NCBI RefSeq assembly: GCF_000426545.1
Contig: NZ_AUFO01000010.1
Location: 283,964 to 347,963 of the forward strand
DNA: 64,000 nt
Direction of reading: 5' to 3'
Source of the DNA: Paenibacillus massiliensis subsp. panacisoli DSM 21345
GTDB taxonomy: Bacteria; Bacillota; Bacilli; Paenibacillales; Paenibacillaceae
In this document: piece by piece, positions 42,866 through 52,250 of the stretch
How positions within the stretch are numbered: position 1 is the first letter of the stretch
Layout of the letters: each line of letters begins with the position of its first letter
Position numbers and translations under genes: made by a program
Notes under the pieces: generated by a model
Told to the model about the DNA's origin: nothing
Seen by the model: only the letters and a program-made list of their open reading frames with translations
Database searches by the model: none

Positions 42866-44686
42866 ATGAAGTTGAGACATGTATTATCGCTATTTCTCGT
42901 ATTCGCTATAGTACTTAGCGGTTGCAGCGTAGCTACCAAATCAGAAGTTGCAGGTAACACCGAGTCCCAGGCGGAAGAGACTGCTGCTAATACAAATGGT
43001 GTAGAGATTGAATTGCTGGCACAGACGGCCAGTGAATCTGATGTAAATATTATCCGTGATCAGTTGACCAAGAACGGCTTCAATGTGAAGCTGAATCTGC
43101 AGCCAGACTACGGCGGCTTCACAGCCCAGAAGGACGCTGGTAACTATGATATTGCGCTGTCCAGCTGGACGACTGTAACGGGTAACCCGGATTATGCGGT
43201 CCGTTCCCTGTTCAAGACAGGCGGCGATTACAGCATTTTGGCTGATTCGGACATTGATGCCCTCGTTGACGAAGCTTCCACGCAGACACCAGACCAGTAT
43301 ACAGAGACCTATAAGAAGCTGGAGCAGCGTCTGGTGTTCGACAAGGCTTACATAGCTCCATTGTACATTTCGTTGAAGAGCCAAGCGATCAATAAGGATA
43401 TCCTGCAGCCGGAATCGGTGCATTTGTCCAAATCTCGTGCACTGGCCTGGGAGCATATCACCTTTGCCGATAGCAGTAAGAATGCCAAAGACCCGCTGGT
43501 TATTACCCAGACCGCGTCTACATTGACTTCTCTGGACCCGATCAAAGGGAATGATGGTTCCATCAATACGATTAATACGAACATGTACGTTCGTCTGATC
43601 AACCTGACAGATGACGACAAGATTACTTCCGATGGTTCGCTGTCCCGCAATTTTACGATTGCTGATGGGAACTCCGAGTATTACTTCATTTTGCGCGATG
43701 ATATTAACTTTGCCAAAGTGACAGATAAGAAAGCCGTAGATACCGGCGAGCGTGTCGGTGCAGATGATGTAGTATTCTCTCTGAACAGAGCGAAGAACAA
43801 GGATTCTGTACCGGATCACCGTACGTTCTCTCTGCATGAGCACATTAAGGATGTAGAGGTAGTAACCGATGTAGCAGCGCTGGATGCTGTGAAGAGCAAT
43901 GATGGTGGTAGCGTGCGTGAAGCTCTGGAGAAGGGCTTGGATAGTCGTATTACACAGCTCGTATCGGATAAAAAGCAAGCCAACAATGCTGAGGGTAAAT
44001 ACCAGGTCGTGAAGCTGACTACGACAGAGCCATTCCCACAGGTGCTGAATTATCTGGGTCACCAGTCTGCTGGTATTGTATCCAAGAAGCAGGTAGAGAG
44101 CATCAACACATATGACGTGGCTTCCTTCGATGTCAATAAGGATATCCCTTATGGAGATCAGAACACCGTGACCGAGGGCGACAAATACAACAACACACTG
44201 TATGCAAGCGGACCGTACATCCTGACCTTCAAGAACGATTACGAAGCTGTGTTCCAGAAGAACCCTGGCTACATGAAGGGAACCGAGAATGAGCCTAAAA
44301 TCTCTGACATCTCGCTGCGCTTCATTGCCGATGCAGATAGTGCTCTGTCAGCCCTTCGTAGCGGTGAAATTTACTACTACTATAATGTTCCTGAGACGAA
44401 GTACAATGTGGTCAAAGGGGACAGCAAGCTGGTGCTGAACACCATTCCGAGCAACGCTGTAGCTTATCTGCTATTCAATACGAAAGGTAGAGCTGTGTCG
44501 GACAGTGAGGATCTGAGAAAAGCTGTGCTGTACTCCATCAATCAGGATGAGATTCAGCAATTCTACGAAGGCAACAAGCTGAAGGCTGTATCCACACTGA
44601 GCCCACTTGTAGAGACAGGCAATGAGCTGAAGGCAGATCCAGCCAAGGTCAAGGAACTGCTGGCAAGCTACAATAGCTCCAAGTAA
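42866..44686 (+). CDS. Peptide-type ABC substrate-binding lipoprotein with permuted lobes
   Basis: A 606-residue lipoprotein (lipobox LSGC, Cys20) that starts after AGGGGGAG. Residues about 46-205 read like the C-terminal part of an SBP_bac_5 protein: VNIIRDQLTKNGFNVKLNLQ, YDIALSSWTTVTGNPDYAVR, DIDALVDEASTQTPDQYTETY and APLYISLKSQAINKDIL. Residues about 209-606 read like the N-terminal start and middle: PLVITQTASTLTSLDPIKG, VGADDVVFSLNRAK, SEDLRKAVLYSINQDEI and finally DPAKVKELLASY, exactly where the C-lobe normally follows. The order is thus rotated relative to OppA/DppA. It follows the two permeases by 290 bases and presumably feeds them. Confidence 0.88.
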   Translation: MKLRHVLSLFLVFAIVLSGCSVATKSEVAGNTESQAEETAANTNGVEIELLAQTASESDVNIIRDQLTKNGFNVKLNLQPDYGGFTAQKDAGNYDIALSSWTTVTGNPDYAVRSLFKTGGDYSILADSDIDALVDEASTQTPDQYTETYKKLEQRLVFDKAYIAPLYISLKSQAINKDILQPESVHLSKSRALAWEHITFADSSKNAKDPLVITQTASTLTSLDPIKGNDGSINTINTNMYVRLINLTDDDKITSDGSLSRNFTIADGNSEYYFILRDDINFAKVTDKKAVDTGERVGADDVVFSLNRAKNKDSVPDHRTFSLHEHIKDVEVVTDVAALDAVKSNDGGSVREALEKGLDSRITQLVSDKKQANNAEGKYQVVKLTTTEPFPQVLNYLGHQSAGIVSKKQVESINTYDVASFDVNKDIPYGDQNTVTEGDKYNNTLYASGPYILTFKNDYEAVFQKNPGYMKGTENEPKISDISLRFIADADSALSALRSGEIYYYYNVPETKYNVVKGDSKLVLNTIPSNAVAYLLFNTKGRAVSDSEDLRKAVLYSINQDEIQQFYEGNKLKAVSTLSPLVETGNELKADPAKVKELLASYNSSK

Positions 44687-44826
44687 ACGAACAACTTGAA
44701 AGACAACATAAGGTTAGGTACATTCGCCGAATTTGCAGATGACACCTACCAGATGAGCTGCAAGTTGAATAACTAGATTGATAAATGATATCCGTACGAA
44801 CTCATTCGCTCATATTGAAATAACAT

Positions 44827-44876
44827 ATCAGCCCTTTCGAATTCCTTGCGGGGAACACGAAAGGGCTGATTGTCTT
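44827..44876 (+). terminator. Terminator after the binding-protein gene
   Basis: ATCAGCCCTTTCG and CGAAAGGGCTGAT are perfect 13-bp arms with an inner TTCC/GGAA; the T-run is weak (TGTCTT). Confidence 0.75.
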
Positions 44877-44966
44877 ATCAGTTCAATATAGTCTTAAGCA
44901 CAGCTTAAGCTCTTAGATGTTAGTCGTTGATTCATTCATGGCAACCAGGCGTGGTATACGGCCAGG

Positions 44967-46193
44967 TTACTTGCCCGATACGGCAGGGGGAAGCCATGCA
45001 CTGATCATTGCTTCAAAGCCGGTACGAGCCATATGTGGATATTTCATGCATAGCCGCTGGTACTCCTTGCAGATATCTGGATGCAGCGGATGGCTACTGG
45101 AAAGACCTAGCAGCTCAGTTACTGTGGACTTGATGCCTTGTGCACGGATATGCTCCTGGATTCGTACAGCCTCTGGGTCCTCCGCAGTGTCGAACATGAG
45201 GGCTGAGGCTATAGCAGAGACGATCGCGCCGGTAGGAAGTCCCAAGGCATGGGCATCGAGTGCGGGCCTGAGCAGGCGCTCATGGGGAGAGAGCTTCCGC
45301 AGTGGTGATCTACCAATTCGCTCGATTTTATCCGTGAAGTTGGCGTTAGAGAAGCGACGTAGAATTTTAAGGATGTAACGCTCGTGAATCTCCGGATCAA
45401 AATGATGCTTGCTCACCAGCAGTGCTCCAGTCTCCTGAAGTACAGCACGTACCCGCTCACGGATGGATGGATTGCCCATCGCTTCCTGAATGGTAGTACA
45501 GCCTTCCAGATAAGCGAAATAAGCTGCACAGCAATGGCCTGTATTGACGGTGAAGAGCTTCCGTTCCAGGTAGGGGTCGAGTGTCTTCACATATCGTACG
45601 CCTTCAATTCGCGGTAAGCCTTGAATGGCATCAATATCATGAATGACCCATTCACTGAAGGGCTCTACCATAATTTGTAGCGGATCTGCATGCTTCTGAA
45701 CAGGAACGATTCGGTCAATTAACGTATTTGGGTACGCCATGAGGGACCTTAGCTGCTCAGCTGAAGCTGGTCTTAGATGACGAAGAATATATTGCTTCAA
45801 CTGATCGCTTGCCTTGAGACCATTCTCGCAGGCAATAATCTGTACAGGTACGGCGTCACGGCGATGCTTCAATCTGAACTCCAGCCCTTTAGCTATCGAC
45901 TCTGCAATATCCTTGAGGGCAGACATACCAACTGCGATCGTGATGATATCGGCCTCGGCTATGGCTTGTGCCACTTCTTGCGTGTGACTAATGCTGATAG
46001 CCGTCACATTATGGACCATGAAGCTATCACGGTCGTCATTCGCGAGTGTGACCCGGTATTTACCACGTTGCTGTAGCTGAGAGACCTGCTTTTGATTGCG
46101 TGCAACAAAACATACATCAAAACCGGATTGGGTCAACGTGGGGGCTATGAGTCCCCTGCCGATATTTCCCGCTCCAAAATGAACTGCTTTCAT
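44967..46193 (-). CDS. mtlD: Mannitol-1-phosphate 5-dehydrogenase
   Basis: A 408-residue NAD-dependent enzyme interconverting mannitol-1-phosphate and fructose-6-phosphate. The Rossmann start KAVHFGAGNIGRGLIAP, VAQAIAEADIITIAVG, and the active-site segment RKLFTVNTGHCCAAYFAYLEG are characteristic of MtlD, and length is near the 380-390 usual. GAAGGAGG precedes the ATG. No mannitol PTS gene is adjacent; instead a HAD phosphatase lies upstream in the same direction, behind a cre-overlapped promoter. The pair could make free mannitol from fructose-6-phosphate. Confidence 0.93.
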   Translation of the reverse strand: MKAVHFGAGNIGRGLIAPTLTQSGFDVCFVARNQKQVSQLQQRGKYRVTLANDDRDSFMVHNVTAISISHTQEVAQAIAEADIITIAVGMSALKDIAESIAKGLEFRLKHRRDAVPVQIIACENGLKASDQLKQYILRHLRPASAEQLRSLMAYPNTLIDRIVPVQKHADPLQIMVEPFSEWVIHDIDAIQGLPRIEGVRYVKTLDPYLERKLFTVNTGHCCAAYFAYLEGCTTIQEAMGNPSIRERVRAVLQETGALLVSKHHFDPEIHERYILKILRRFSNANFTDKIERIGRSPLRKLSPHERLLRPALDAHALGLPTGAIVSAIASALMFDTAEDPEAVRIQEHIRAQGIKSTVTELLGLSSSHPLHPDICKEYQRLCMKYPHMARTGFEAMISAWLPPAVSGK

Positions 46194-46344
46194 AGATAGA
46201 GTTCCTCCTTCAGCTTGCTAATGCTAGCCTGACAGGGGAGAGGGACAGGATATGCTCGAATAGCATCTCCACTGTTTCCGAGTCCTGCTCCACCGCAGGC
46301 TGTATGGAAATAGTGTCTGTCGCGCGAAAGTCGCGTGAAGCTTA

Positions 46345-47031
46345 TTAAGCGAGTATGTTGGAGCTATTCGCAAATACACGGGAAATGACATGCTCGAAAT
46401 CGAGGGAGCTTAAGCTGTCTGTCTTGTAATGCGGAGCGTCGAATTCAAGGAAGTTTGTAATTTCGTTAGGGATGACTACACAATGCATACCAGCTGCAGC
46501 CGCGGCTCGCGATCCGTTTGGCGAATCCTCGATAGCTACAGTCTCTCCAGGGGACAGCTCAAGGCAAGCCAGAGCCTGTTCGTACAGCTCGGGGTCAGGC
46601 TTCACGTTTGCGACATGATCGGCGGTACGTATGCATTCGAAATAGTGCTTAATGCCAAGATGGTCCAAATGCTTCTCGACCCATGCTGTAGATGAGCTCG
46701 TTGCCAGTCCAAGACGCAATCCAGCATCCTTCGCAGAATCCAGATAATGCTGGATGCCAGGTCTGATCTGCTCCAGCTCCATCAGCTCAGCGTGTCTTGC
46801 CTGCACGAGTGTGCGGAATTCGTCCTTATCAATGGGCAAATTCAGATCAGTCATCAGATACTCATAAGGGTTGAAGCTGTTCAGGCTTGTGCCGATGCAG
46901 GTAGAGTACTGCTCCAGGGTGAGATCAACTCCGTGCTCCTGGTAAGCCTCACGAAAAGCGGTGTACCAAGCTGTCTCCGTATCGATAATCGTTCCGTCAA
47001 AATCAAAGATCATTCCTCTGATCAAGTTCAA
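46345..47031 (-). CDS. HAD-family sugar phosphatase/phosphomutase
   Basis: A 228-residue HAD subfamily IA enzyme. Motif I is IFDFDGTIIDTETAW with the nucleophile and acid Asp, motif II LGLATSSSTAWV, motif III KPDPELYEQAL and motif IV AIEDSPNGSRAA. A helical cap lies between motifs I and II as in beta-phosphoglucomutase-like phosphatases. Start is taken at TTG 47031, close after AGAGGAG; TTG at 47025 and ATG at 47013 are alternatives. It is first of a two-gene unit with mtlD, making mannitol-1-phosphate a possible substrate (inference). Confidence 0.85.
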   Translation of the reverse strand: MNLIRGMIFDFDGTIIDTETAWYTAFREAYQEHGVDLTLEQYSTCIGTSLNSFNPYEYLMTDLNLPIDKDEFRTLVQARHAELMELEQIRPGIQHYLDSAKDAGLRLGLATSSSTAWVEKHLDHLGIKHYFECIRTADHVANVKPDPELYEQALACLELSPGETVAIEDSPNGSRAAAAAGMHCVVIPNEITNFLEFDAPHYKTDSLSSLDFEHVISRVFANSSNILA

Positions 47032-47188
47032 CCATCTCCTCTTCAAGCAGTTAGTTAGCAAATCTCACACGCTTCACCTCTCATAAGCTCCTAGTCGAGC
47101 TTTTCTGGAAGTGAATGGGTTGAAATCATCGCTGTTTGCTATAAAAACCGTAACATAGCCTTCCAGATGGTTCAAGTTTGGCAGGGAA

Positions 47189-47217
47189 TATAACGTATAT
47201 ATTAAGCGCTTACAAGA
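47189..47217 (-). promoter_or_regulatory. Promoter of HAD-mtlD with overlapping cre site
   Basis: Reverse strand TTGTAA (47212-47217), 17-base spacer, TATATT (47189-47194). The sequence TGTAAGCGCTTAAT (47216-47203) covers the -35 and nearly equals the CcpA consensus TGTAAGCGCTTACA, so catabolite repression is expected. Confidence 0.7.
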
Positions 47218-47771
47218 GGTTGTTTTTTACATTTTTCAAGTTGTTTTTGTGGCTGCTAAAGCTATCATTTAAGACTCAATGTGATATTTTGGGAAAACGC
47301 TACATTGTAAGCTGTTCAAGGGTTTGTGAGTTTTAGTGGTGTAATGGGACAAGATTGCAAGAGCTTAATTTGGTCAGGGGGTTGTTGCCTCTTTTTTAAA
47401 AAATATTTTTTTTGAAATTATAATTGCTCTGACAGGGCGATTAATCTCAGAAATAGATGATTTTCGCTCAATACGAATTAGTTTTTTCCAGCTGCAAGTA
47501 AGATGTGAATCGGAGGGAATGGGGAGTGATACTGGGGTGGTCTGTAGCAAGCGAAAAGGAGAAGCTATAGAAAGTTAAAGGAAGTACCAAAGTACCAGAA
47601 TATATGTACCAGAATATTAAATCACCAGAGTATAGCCGTAAAGCTTGCTGCTCTTCTACTGTGCATGACAGGTCAAAGAACAACAAGCTTAATGGCGTTG
47701 ACAGTCCCACGTTGAAGTGGCTCTATACTTGCATTTGATACGGTTAAATTACCAGATTATTTGGAGCTGCC
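47218..47771. other. Intergenic region without supported gene
   Basis: About 550 AT-rich bases. Near the siderophore-binding gene end, AAGCTTGCTGCTCTT (47641) and AAAGAACAACAAGCTT (47675) form a 15-bp stem that pairs fully only in reverse-strand RNA through two G-U pairs, so it likely ends that transcript although no T-run follows. GTACCAGAATAT-like repeats lie at 47588-47635. An 80-codon reverse frame lacks a ribosome site. Confidence 0.45.
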
Positions 47772-48749
47772 TTACTTGCTGCCTTCAATCAGCATGTCCA
47801 CGAACAAGTCGATCTGTGCCATGACGGCAATCGGGTCATAGCGATAAAAGGTGTCAAAATCATTGATGAATAGACGATTATTCTTCGCCGCATCAAGGTT
47901 TTTCCATACAGGAGAATCTTTCAACTTATCCAACGCGTCACTGTTATTCTCAGGATTATAGAACGTCAAGAACATATAGTCTGCAGCATAATCAGGCAGC
48001 ATCTCCATGGAGAGCTGTACGGTCTGATCCTGTCCGGCCATCTTATCTGGCATTTTGAGTCCAAGCGCATTGTAGACTGTCTGCCCGCCTCGACCTGCAT
48101 TATCGTTGAATATCCACAGATCTCCCTTGTCAGTCAGTTCATAGAGTCCAACTGTTGTATTTTCATCCACGATTCCTTTGATCCGCTCGCGCCCCTCAGC
48201 AGCCTTCTTATCAAATTCGGCTAGGAATTCCTTAGCTTTGTCAGGCTGTCCCATGAGATCACCGAAGAGCGCAACGGTTTCCTGAATATTCTTCGTAGTT
48301 CCGTATGGAATATGTACCGTTGGTGCAATTTTCGACAAAGCTTCATAGCTCTCATCGTACATTACGACGATCAGGTCTGGCTGGAGCTCAAGTACCTTTT
48401 CCACGTTAATAGGCGCACCGACATCCTGAGCCGCTGAGAGCTTGTCTTTTATAAAAGGACTGTCGAAGGCGAGTGGCTCTGCGCCAATGACGTTACCTCC
48501 AACGGACAGCAGCTCGCCTGCATAGTAGTCTGTGACAATACGCTGCGGGTGCTGTGGAATCTCGACAGGTCCTTTGTCCGTATCGAAGGTACGCGTGGCT
48601 CCTTCAGTAGTGGATGCTGTCGTGGGTGAAGCTTCAGGTGTAGCCGCAGTAGGTGTGGTGCTCGCACCACCACCGCTGCAAGCGGACAGCATGATCGTAC
48701 AGACAAAAATCAACATGAATAGCGGTAACAGATAGCGATTGTGATTCAT
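47772..48749 (-). CDS. Iron-siderophore ABC transporter binding lipoprotein
   Basis: A 325-residue FecB/FhuD-type receptor. Lipobox LSAC (Cys24) and a Thr/Ala/Ser-rich linker precede the periplasmic-binding domain: VEIPQHPQRIVTDYYAGELLSVGG, KVLELQPDLIVVMYDE, APTVHIPYGTTKNIQE and WIFNDNAGRGGQTVYNALG. TAGGAGG lies before the ATG. A Fur box lies 180 bases upstream with a dispersed repeat between. The permease and ATPase must be encoded elsewhere, as is common for siderophore receptors in Bacillales. Confidence 0.92.
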   Translation of the reverse strand: MNHNRYLLPLFMLIFVCTIMLSACSGGGASTTPTAATPEASPTTASTTEGATRTFDTDKGPVEIPQHPQRIVTDYYAGELLSVGGNVIGAEPLAFDSPFIKDKLSAAQDVGAPINVEKVLELQPDLIVVMYDESYEALSKIAPTVHIPYGTTKNIQETVALFGDLMGQPDKAKEFLAEFDKKAAEGRERIKGIVDENTTVGLYELTDKGDLWIFNDNAGRGGQTVYNALGLKMPDKMAGQDQTVQLSMEMLPDYAADYMFLTFYNPENNSDALDKLKDSPVWKNLDAAKNNRLFINDFDTFYRYDPIAVMAQIDLFVDMLIEGSK

Positions 48750-48795
48750 ATAAGCCTCCTAAAATAAGAATACCGATAAGTTAGTACCTTTTCGC

Positions 48796-48912
48796 AGAAC
48801 AACCAGCTTAACAGCGGTCGACAGGTCTCCCTACTTGAAGCGACTATCTCCTCACAGTTGATCTGGTCAAATTACTAGCATTCCTACACAGAATGTACCT
48901 ATGCAGAGTACG
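48796..48912 (+). repeat. Dispersed intergenic repeat, copy B
   Basis: Matches 3722-3838 in the same orientation, including AACCAGCTTAACAGC and GTCGACAGG, then diverging gradually to about CCTACACAG. It lies in the presumed leader of the siderophore-binding gene, opposite to the gene direction. Confidence 0.65.
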
Positions 48913-48931
48913 ATGCCTCAAATGGGGTAAA

Positions 48932-48952
48932 TGATATTGCGAATCATTATCA
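48932..48952. promoter_or_regulatory. Fur box upstream of siderophore-binding gene
   Basis: TGATATT-GCGAATC-ATTATCA; on the reverse strand it reads TGATAATGATTCGCAATATCA, matching the Bacillus 7-1-7 Fur consensus well in its first half. Confidence 0.7.
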
Positions 48953-49056
48953 ATAATAAAATGTATCAAAGCCCTCTATCTCTGTCAATCATTTAGTGCA
49001 ATAGCGGCGCCATTTCATGAGATTCTATCATCCTCTCGCATCGGCCCATATAGATT

Positions 49057-49132
49057 AATATTGTCCAATAGCAGGCCACTCAATTTTCCAACGCCAAAAA
49101 GAGAAGTGACAGTTATAATGTAAGCGTACACA
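49057..49132 (+). promoter_or_regulatory. Promoter of YesM-type kinase gene with two activator boxes and cre
   Basis: TGTCCAATA (CCAAT 49065-49069) and TTTCCAACG (CCAAC 49088-49092) are 23 bp apart; the second is 26 bp before TATAAT (49114-49119). ATGTAAGCGTACACA (49118-49132) overlaps as a near-consensus cre. No good -35 is present, as expected for an activator-dependent promoter. The same spacings occur at 52256-52323. Confidence 0.65.
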
Positions 49133-49221
49133 TAAAAATAATAGCTTTTTAACTAAAATATTAACTAGGTATCCATTAAGCCATTCGCAGTGCAATCAAG
49201 ATGAGATGGGAGTGAGAGGTG

Positions 49222-51024
49222 ATGAGGTTATGGCGCGGCAAGCTGGGCATTCCCTTTCGGCACAGTATACGAAGTCGTCTTCTGATGTCCATGATCCTGG
49301 TAGCGGTTATTCCCATTGCGATCCTGACCATTGTAGCTACTGAGAACAATCGCAGATCAATGGAAATGGAGATTATCGGAACGAACCTGTCCAATATGAA
49401 ATGGACCGCCTCCTATCTGGATGAGCAATTCGCAGATTGGAATCAGCTCATCTATTCCATGCTAATCAATCCATATCTAGATGGCTACCTGAGAGCATCC
49501 GAGGAAGCAGACTTATCCAGAAAATTCGCGGCTCAACGAGATATTACCGATTCTCTCACGAATATGTACTACTCCGCCGGAAATCAGGTGCTTGGTGTTA
49601 GGCTCTATGCCAAAGACACTCGCCATCTGTTCGTAGTGAATGCCTCCACCAGCTCGATGCGAACTCCAGCCGTGCTTCCGGATATATACAGCATTTTGCT
49701 AGAGCAGCACAAGGATGTTCTTATTCGTACCGACCCGCAGGACGCTGGGCGCTTTCAGCTCATTCGCAGCATTAATCGATTCGAGAACAAGGAGAAGCTG
49801 GGGGCGATCTCACTGGATATTCGCTGGGATGCTGTGGACAAGACACTGGAGCTGCTGGGGCGTCAAAATGAAATGACCGTACTCATTACCGACACCGATG
49901 GACAAATATTATATCGCTCACGTGGTGAGGCCTCGATACCTCAAGGGCTAGCAAGCAGTCTTATCACTGAGCCTGAAGATGGATATAGGAAGGAGGGGGA
50001 GAATTACGTATTCTACAGCGCAATTGAATCGACTGGGCTTAGAATTGTATCTCTGATTCCTGGTAGCGTAATTAACCAGAGCGCCTGGACAACCATGCGA
50101 TCAGGACTGCTGGTAGGCACTCTTGCAGCGACGCTTGCGGTAGTGGTAGCGGCATTTCTGGCGTGGCGAACGGCAACTCCCATTGTCACATTGGCACGTT
50201 CCTTGCGAGATTTGGACCCCATTCATGGCAATACAGGACCAGGTAGTACACGCACGGATGAGATCGGTATGCTGGAGCGGAGACTATATCAGATGTCCCG
50301 TCGAATCAAAGAGCAGGTCCGCAAGGAATACGTTATGCGTCTTGAGAAAAATACAGCTGAGCTAAAAGCGCTGCAGTCCCAGATTAATCCCCATTTTCTG
50401 CAGAATACGCTACAACTGATCGGAAGCATGCTTTTTGCCAAGCAGCCGCAGGAGAGCTATGAGATTGTCAGATCACTTAGTGATATGTTCCGTTATGTGA
50501 TTCGCGAGCCGGAGGATCTGACAAATCTCGGTGCAGAGCTCAAGCATTTGGGCAATTATATGAAGATTCAGCAGCAGCGCTTCGCTCATCAGCTGCATTA
50601 TACGGTGAGCATAGACGAGGAAGAGCTCAAGGCCGCTATTCCCAAGCTTAGCCTGCAGCCACTGGTTGAGAATGCTTTCTTTCATGGCTTAGAGCCTAGG
50701 CAAGGTACCTGGGAGCTGGAGATTAAGGCGTACAAAGAGGAAAGCAAGCTTACGATAGCAATCCGCGATAATGGTGTTGGTATGAGCGCAGACAGACTGA
50801 ATGAGGTGCGTATGCGCCTTGAGCAGCAGGATGGACAATTGTGGCGTCAGGGCAGCCGAATAGGGCTGCATAATGTGGCTGCACGCATTCGGCTGCATTT
50901 TGGTGAGGAGTATGGAATCTCCATGGAGAGTAGCGCTGGTCAGGGCACGACAGTATACCTTCATATTCCTGCCCATCAGCATTTGGACTCTTGGTCTACC
51001 AGAAAGGGAACTTCATATGGATAA
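49222..51024 (+). CDS. YesM-type sensor histidine kinase
   Basis: A 600-residue membrane kinase. ATG at 49222 is nine bases after GGGAG (a GTG lies directly before it). TM1 (about 20-40), an extracellular Cache-like sensor region (about 41-290), TM2 (about 292-315) and HAMP precede the His_kinase domain. The phospho-acceptor is His391 in SQINPHFLQNTL, where most homologues have FLYN. ATPase boxes are LQPLVENAFFHG, IRDNGVGM and RIGLHNVAARI. It is followed by a YesN response regulator and sugar ABC genes, so it senses a carbohydrate, perhaps through the binding protein. Confidence 0.93.
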   Translation: MRLWRGKLGIPFRHSIRSRLLMSMILVAVIPIAILTIVATENNRRSMEMEIIGTNLSNMKWTASYLDEQFADWNQLIYSMLINPYLDGYLRASEEADLSRKFAAQRDITDSLTNMYYSAGNQVLGVRLYAKDTRHLFVVNASTSSMRTPAVLPDIYSILLEQHKDVLIRTDPQDAGRFQLIRSINRFENKEKLGAISLDIRWDAVDKTLELLGRQNEMTVLITDTDGQILYRSRGEASIPQGLASSLITEPEDGYRKEGENYVFYSAIESTGLRIVSLIPGSVINQSAWTTMRSGLLVGTLAATLAVVVAAFLAWRTATPIVTLARSLRDLDPIHGNTGPGSTRTDEIGMLERRLYQMSRRIKEQVRKEYVMRLEKNTAELKALQSQINPHFLQNTLQLIGSMLFAKQPQESYEIVRSLSDMFRYVIREPEDLTNLGAELKHLGNYMKIQQQRFAHQLHYTVSIDEEELKAAIPKLSLQPLVENAFFHGLEPRQGTWELEIKAYKEESKLTIAIRDNGVGMSADRLNEVRMRLEQQDGQLWRQGSRIGLHNVAARIRLHFGEEYGISMESSAGQGTTVYLHIPAHQHLDSWSTRKGTSYG

Positions 51025-51138
51025 TCACAATCTACCTACGTTCTCTGTGTGATCTGTATGGAACAGATTCATTTGGTTCAACAGAGCTGCGTGTTCGGCA
51101 TGTGACAAGCTTGTACATTTTGTTGTGGAGGTGGCTGG

Positions 51139-52224
51139 ATGATCAAGGTATTAATCGTCGATGATGAGAGTTGGAACCGTGAGCTGTTCCGCAGCCTGGG
51201 ACAATGGGAAGCTCTTGAGATGGAGGTGGTCGGAGAAGCCGCTGATGGAGAGGAGGCGCTGAGACAAATTGAGGCTATGCGGCCGCATATCGTCATTACA
51301 GATATGAGAATGCCAGCCATGGATGGCGTTCAGCTCATGGGCCGTATCCGGGAACGGTATGCTGACACTAAAGTGATCGTCGTTAGTGGTTATGATGATT
51401 TTGAATATGCACGACAAGCGATCAAGCATCGTGCTGTGGATTATTTGCTGAAGCCGATCGACCCGCAGGAGTTGAATAATGTATTGAACAAATGTAGAGA
51501 GGACATTCGGCAGACCCTAGTCCGAACGGTGGGACTGAACTATGACTCCAGAGTCACGGCACTGCTGCTTCCTTATAAGCGATTGTTCCAAACGGGCTTC
51601 AAGCACTGGGACGAGGAGGGGCTGCTAGCTGTATTCCGCCAGCTTCACGATGAATTAGCAGCCAGCACTGCACTCACGCCCGACTCCCTGAAGCAGGTCA
51701 TCTACGAGCTAAGGCTGGAGCTGGAGGAGCTATGCCAAGCTAACGAGGTGGAATGTGAGGCGGAGATCCGCGAGCTACGTGAGGGGGCGGAGCTTCAAGT
51801 TCAGGGCGAGCTGGAGGCAGCAGCTTTGCTGGATGCTGTGCACAGGCAACTGTGCAAGGCTTATCTGAAGGCGTTACGTCTGTTGCAGGAGCAGCGACGG
51901 ATGAGATTCAGACTGAATCTGGATGAGGTGCAGGGCTATATTGATGAGCATTTTGCCAAGACTATTTCGCTGGAAGGAATTGCACAAGCTTTCCATGTTA
52001 GCAAGGAGTACCTGAGTAAAATGTTCAAGCAGAGATTCGATTGCACAGTGAATGACTATATTATTCGGCAGCGCATGAATAAGGCTCGCAAATGGTTGGC
52101 TGATGAGGATATGCCGATCAAGGCCGTAGCAGAAATGGTGGGTTATGAGGATGTGACTTACTTTTATCGTGTCTTCAAGAAGCATTTCGGTATAGCTCCT
52201 GGCGAGATGAGGCGTAATGGATAA
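51139..52224 (+). CDS. YesN-type response regulator, receiver plus AraC domain
   Basis: A 361-residue regulator after GTGGAGG. Receiver domain 1-120 starts IKVLIVDDESWNRELF, with phospho-acceptor Asp55 in VITDMRMPAMDG and the conserved Lys in DYLLKPIDPQEL. A helical linker (about 150-255) is followed by a double helix-turn-helix (ISLEGIAQAFHVSKEYLSKMF; IKAVAEMVGYEDVTYFYRVFKK). Partner of the upstream kinase and the likely binder of the paired TCCAA boxes before the kinase and binding-protein genes. Confidence 0.95.
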   Translation: MIKVLIVDDESWNRELFRSLGQWEALEMEVVGEAADGEEALRQIEAMRPHIVITDMRMPAMDGVQLMGRIRERYADTKVIVVSGYDDFEYARQAIKHRAVDYLLKPIDPQELNNVLNKCREDIRQTLVRTVGLNYDSRVTALLLPYKRLFQTGFKHWDEEGLLAVFRQLHDELAASTALTPDSLKQVIYELRLELEELCQANEVECEAEIRELREGAELQVQGELEAAALLDAVHRQLCKAYLKALRLLQEQRRMRFRLNLDEVQGYIDEHFAKTISLEGIAQAFHVSKEYLSKMFKQRFDCTVNDYIIRQRMNKARKWLADEDMPIKAVAEMVGYEDVTYFYRVFKKHFGIAPGEMRRNG

Positions 52225-52250
52225 AGCCTGATTAATAAAGCCTAATTAAT

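Noticed and set aside
47468..47710. 80-codon reverse frame downstream of the siderophore-binding gene
   Set aside because: No ribosome site and low-complexity Ser/Leu/Phe content; it spans an RNA stem.
51017..51052. 11-codon ORF overlapping the end of the kinase gene, with an AAGGGA site
   Set aside because: Too short to judge; the site could be chance and there is no terminator or pairing to suggest a leader peptide.
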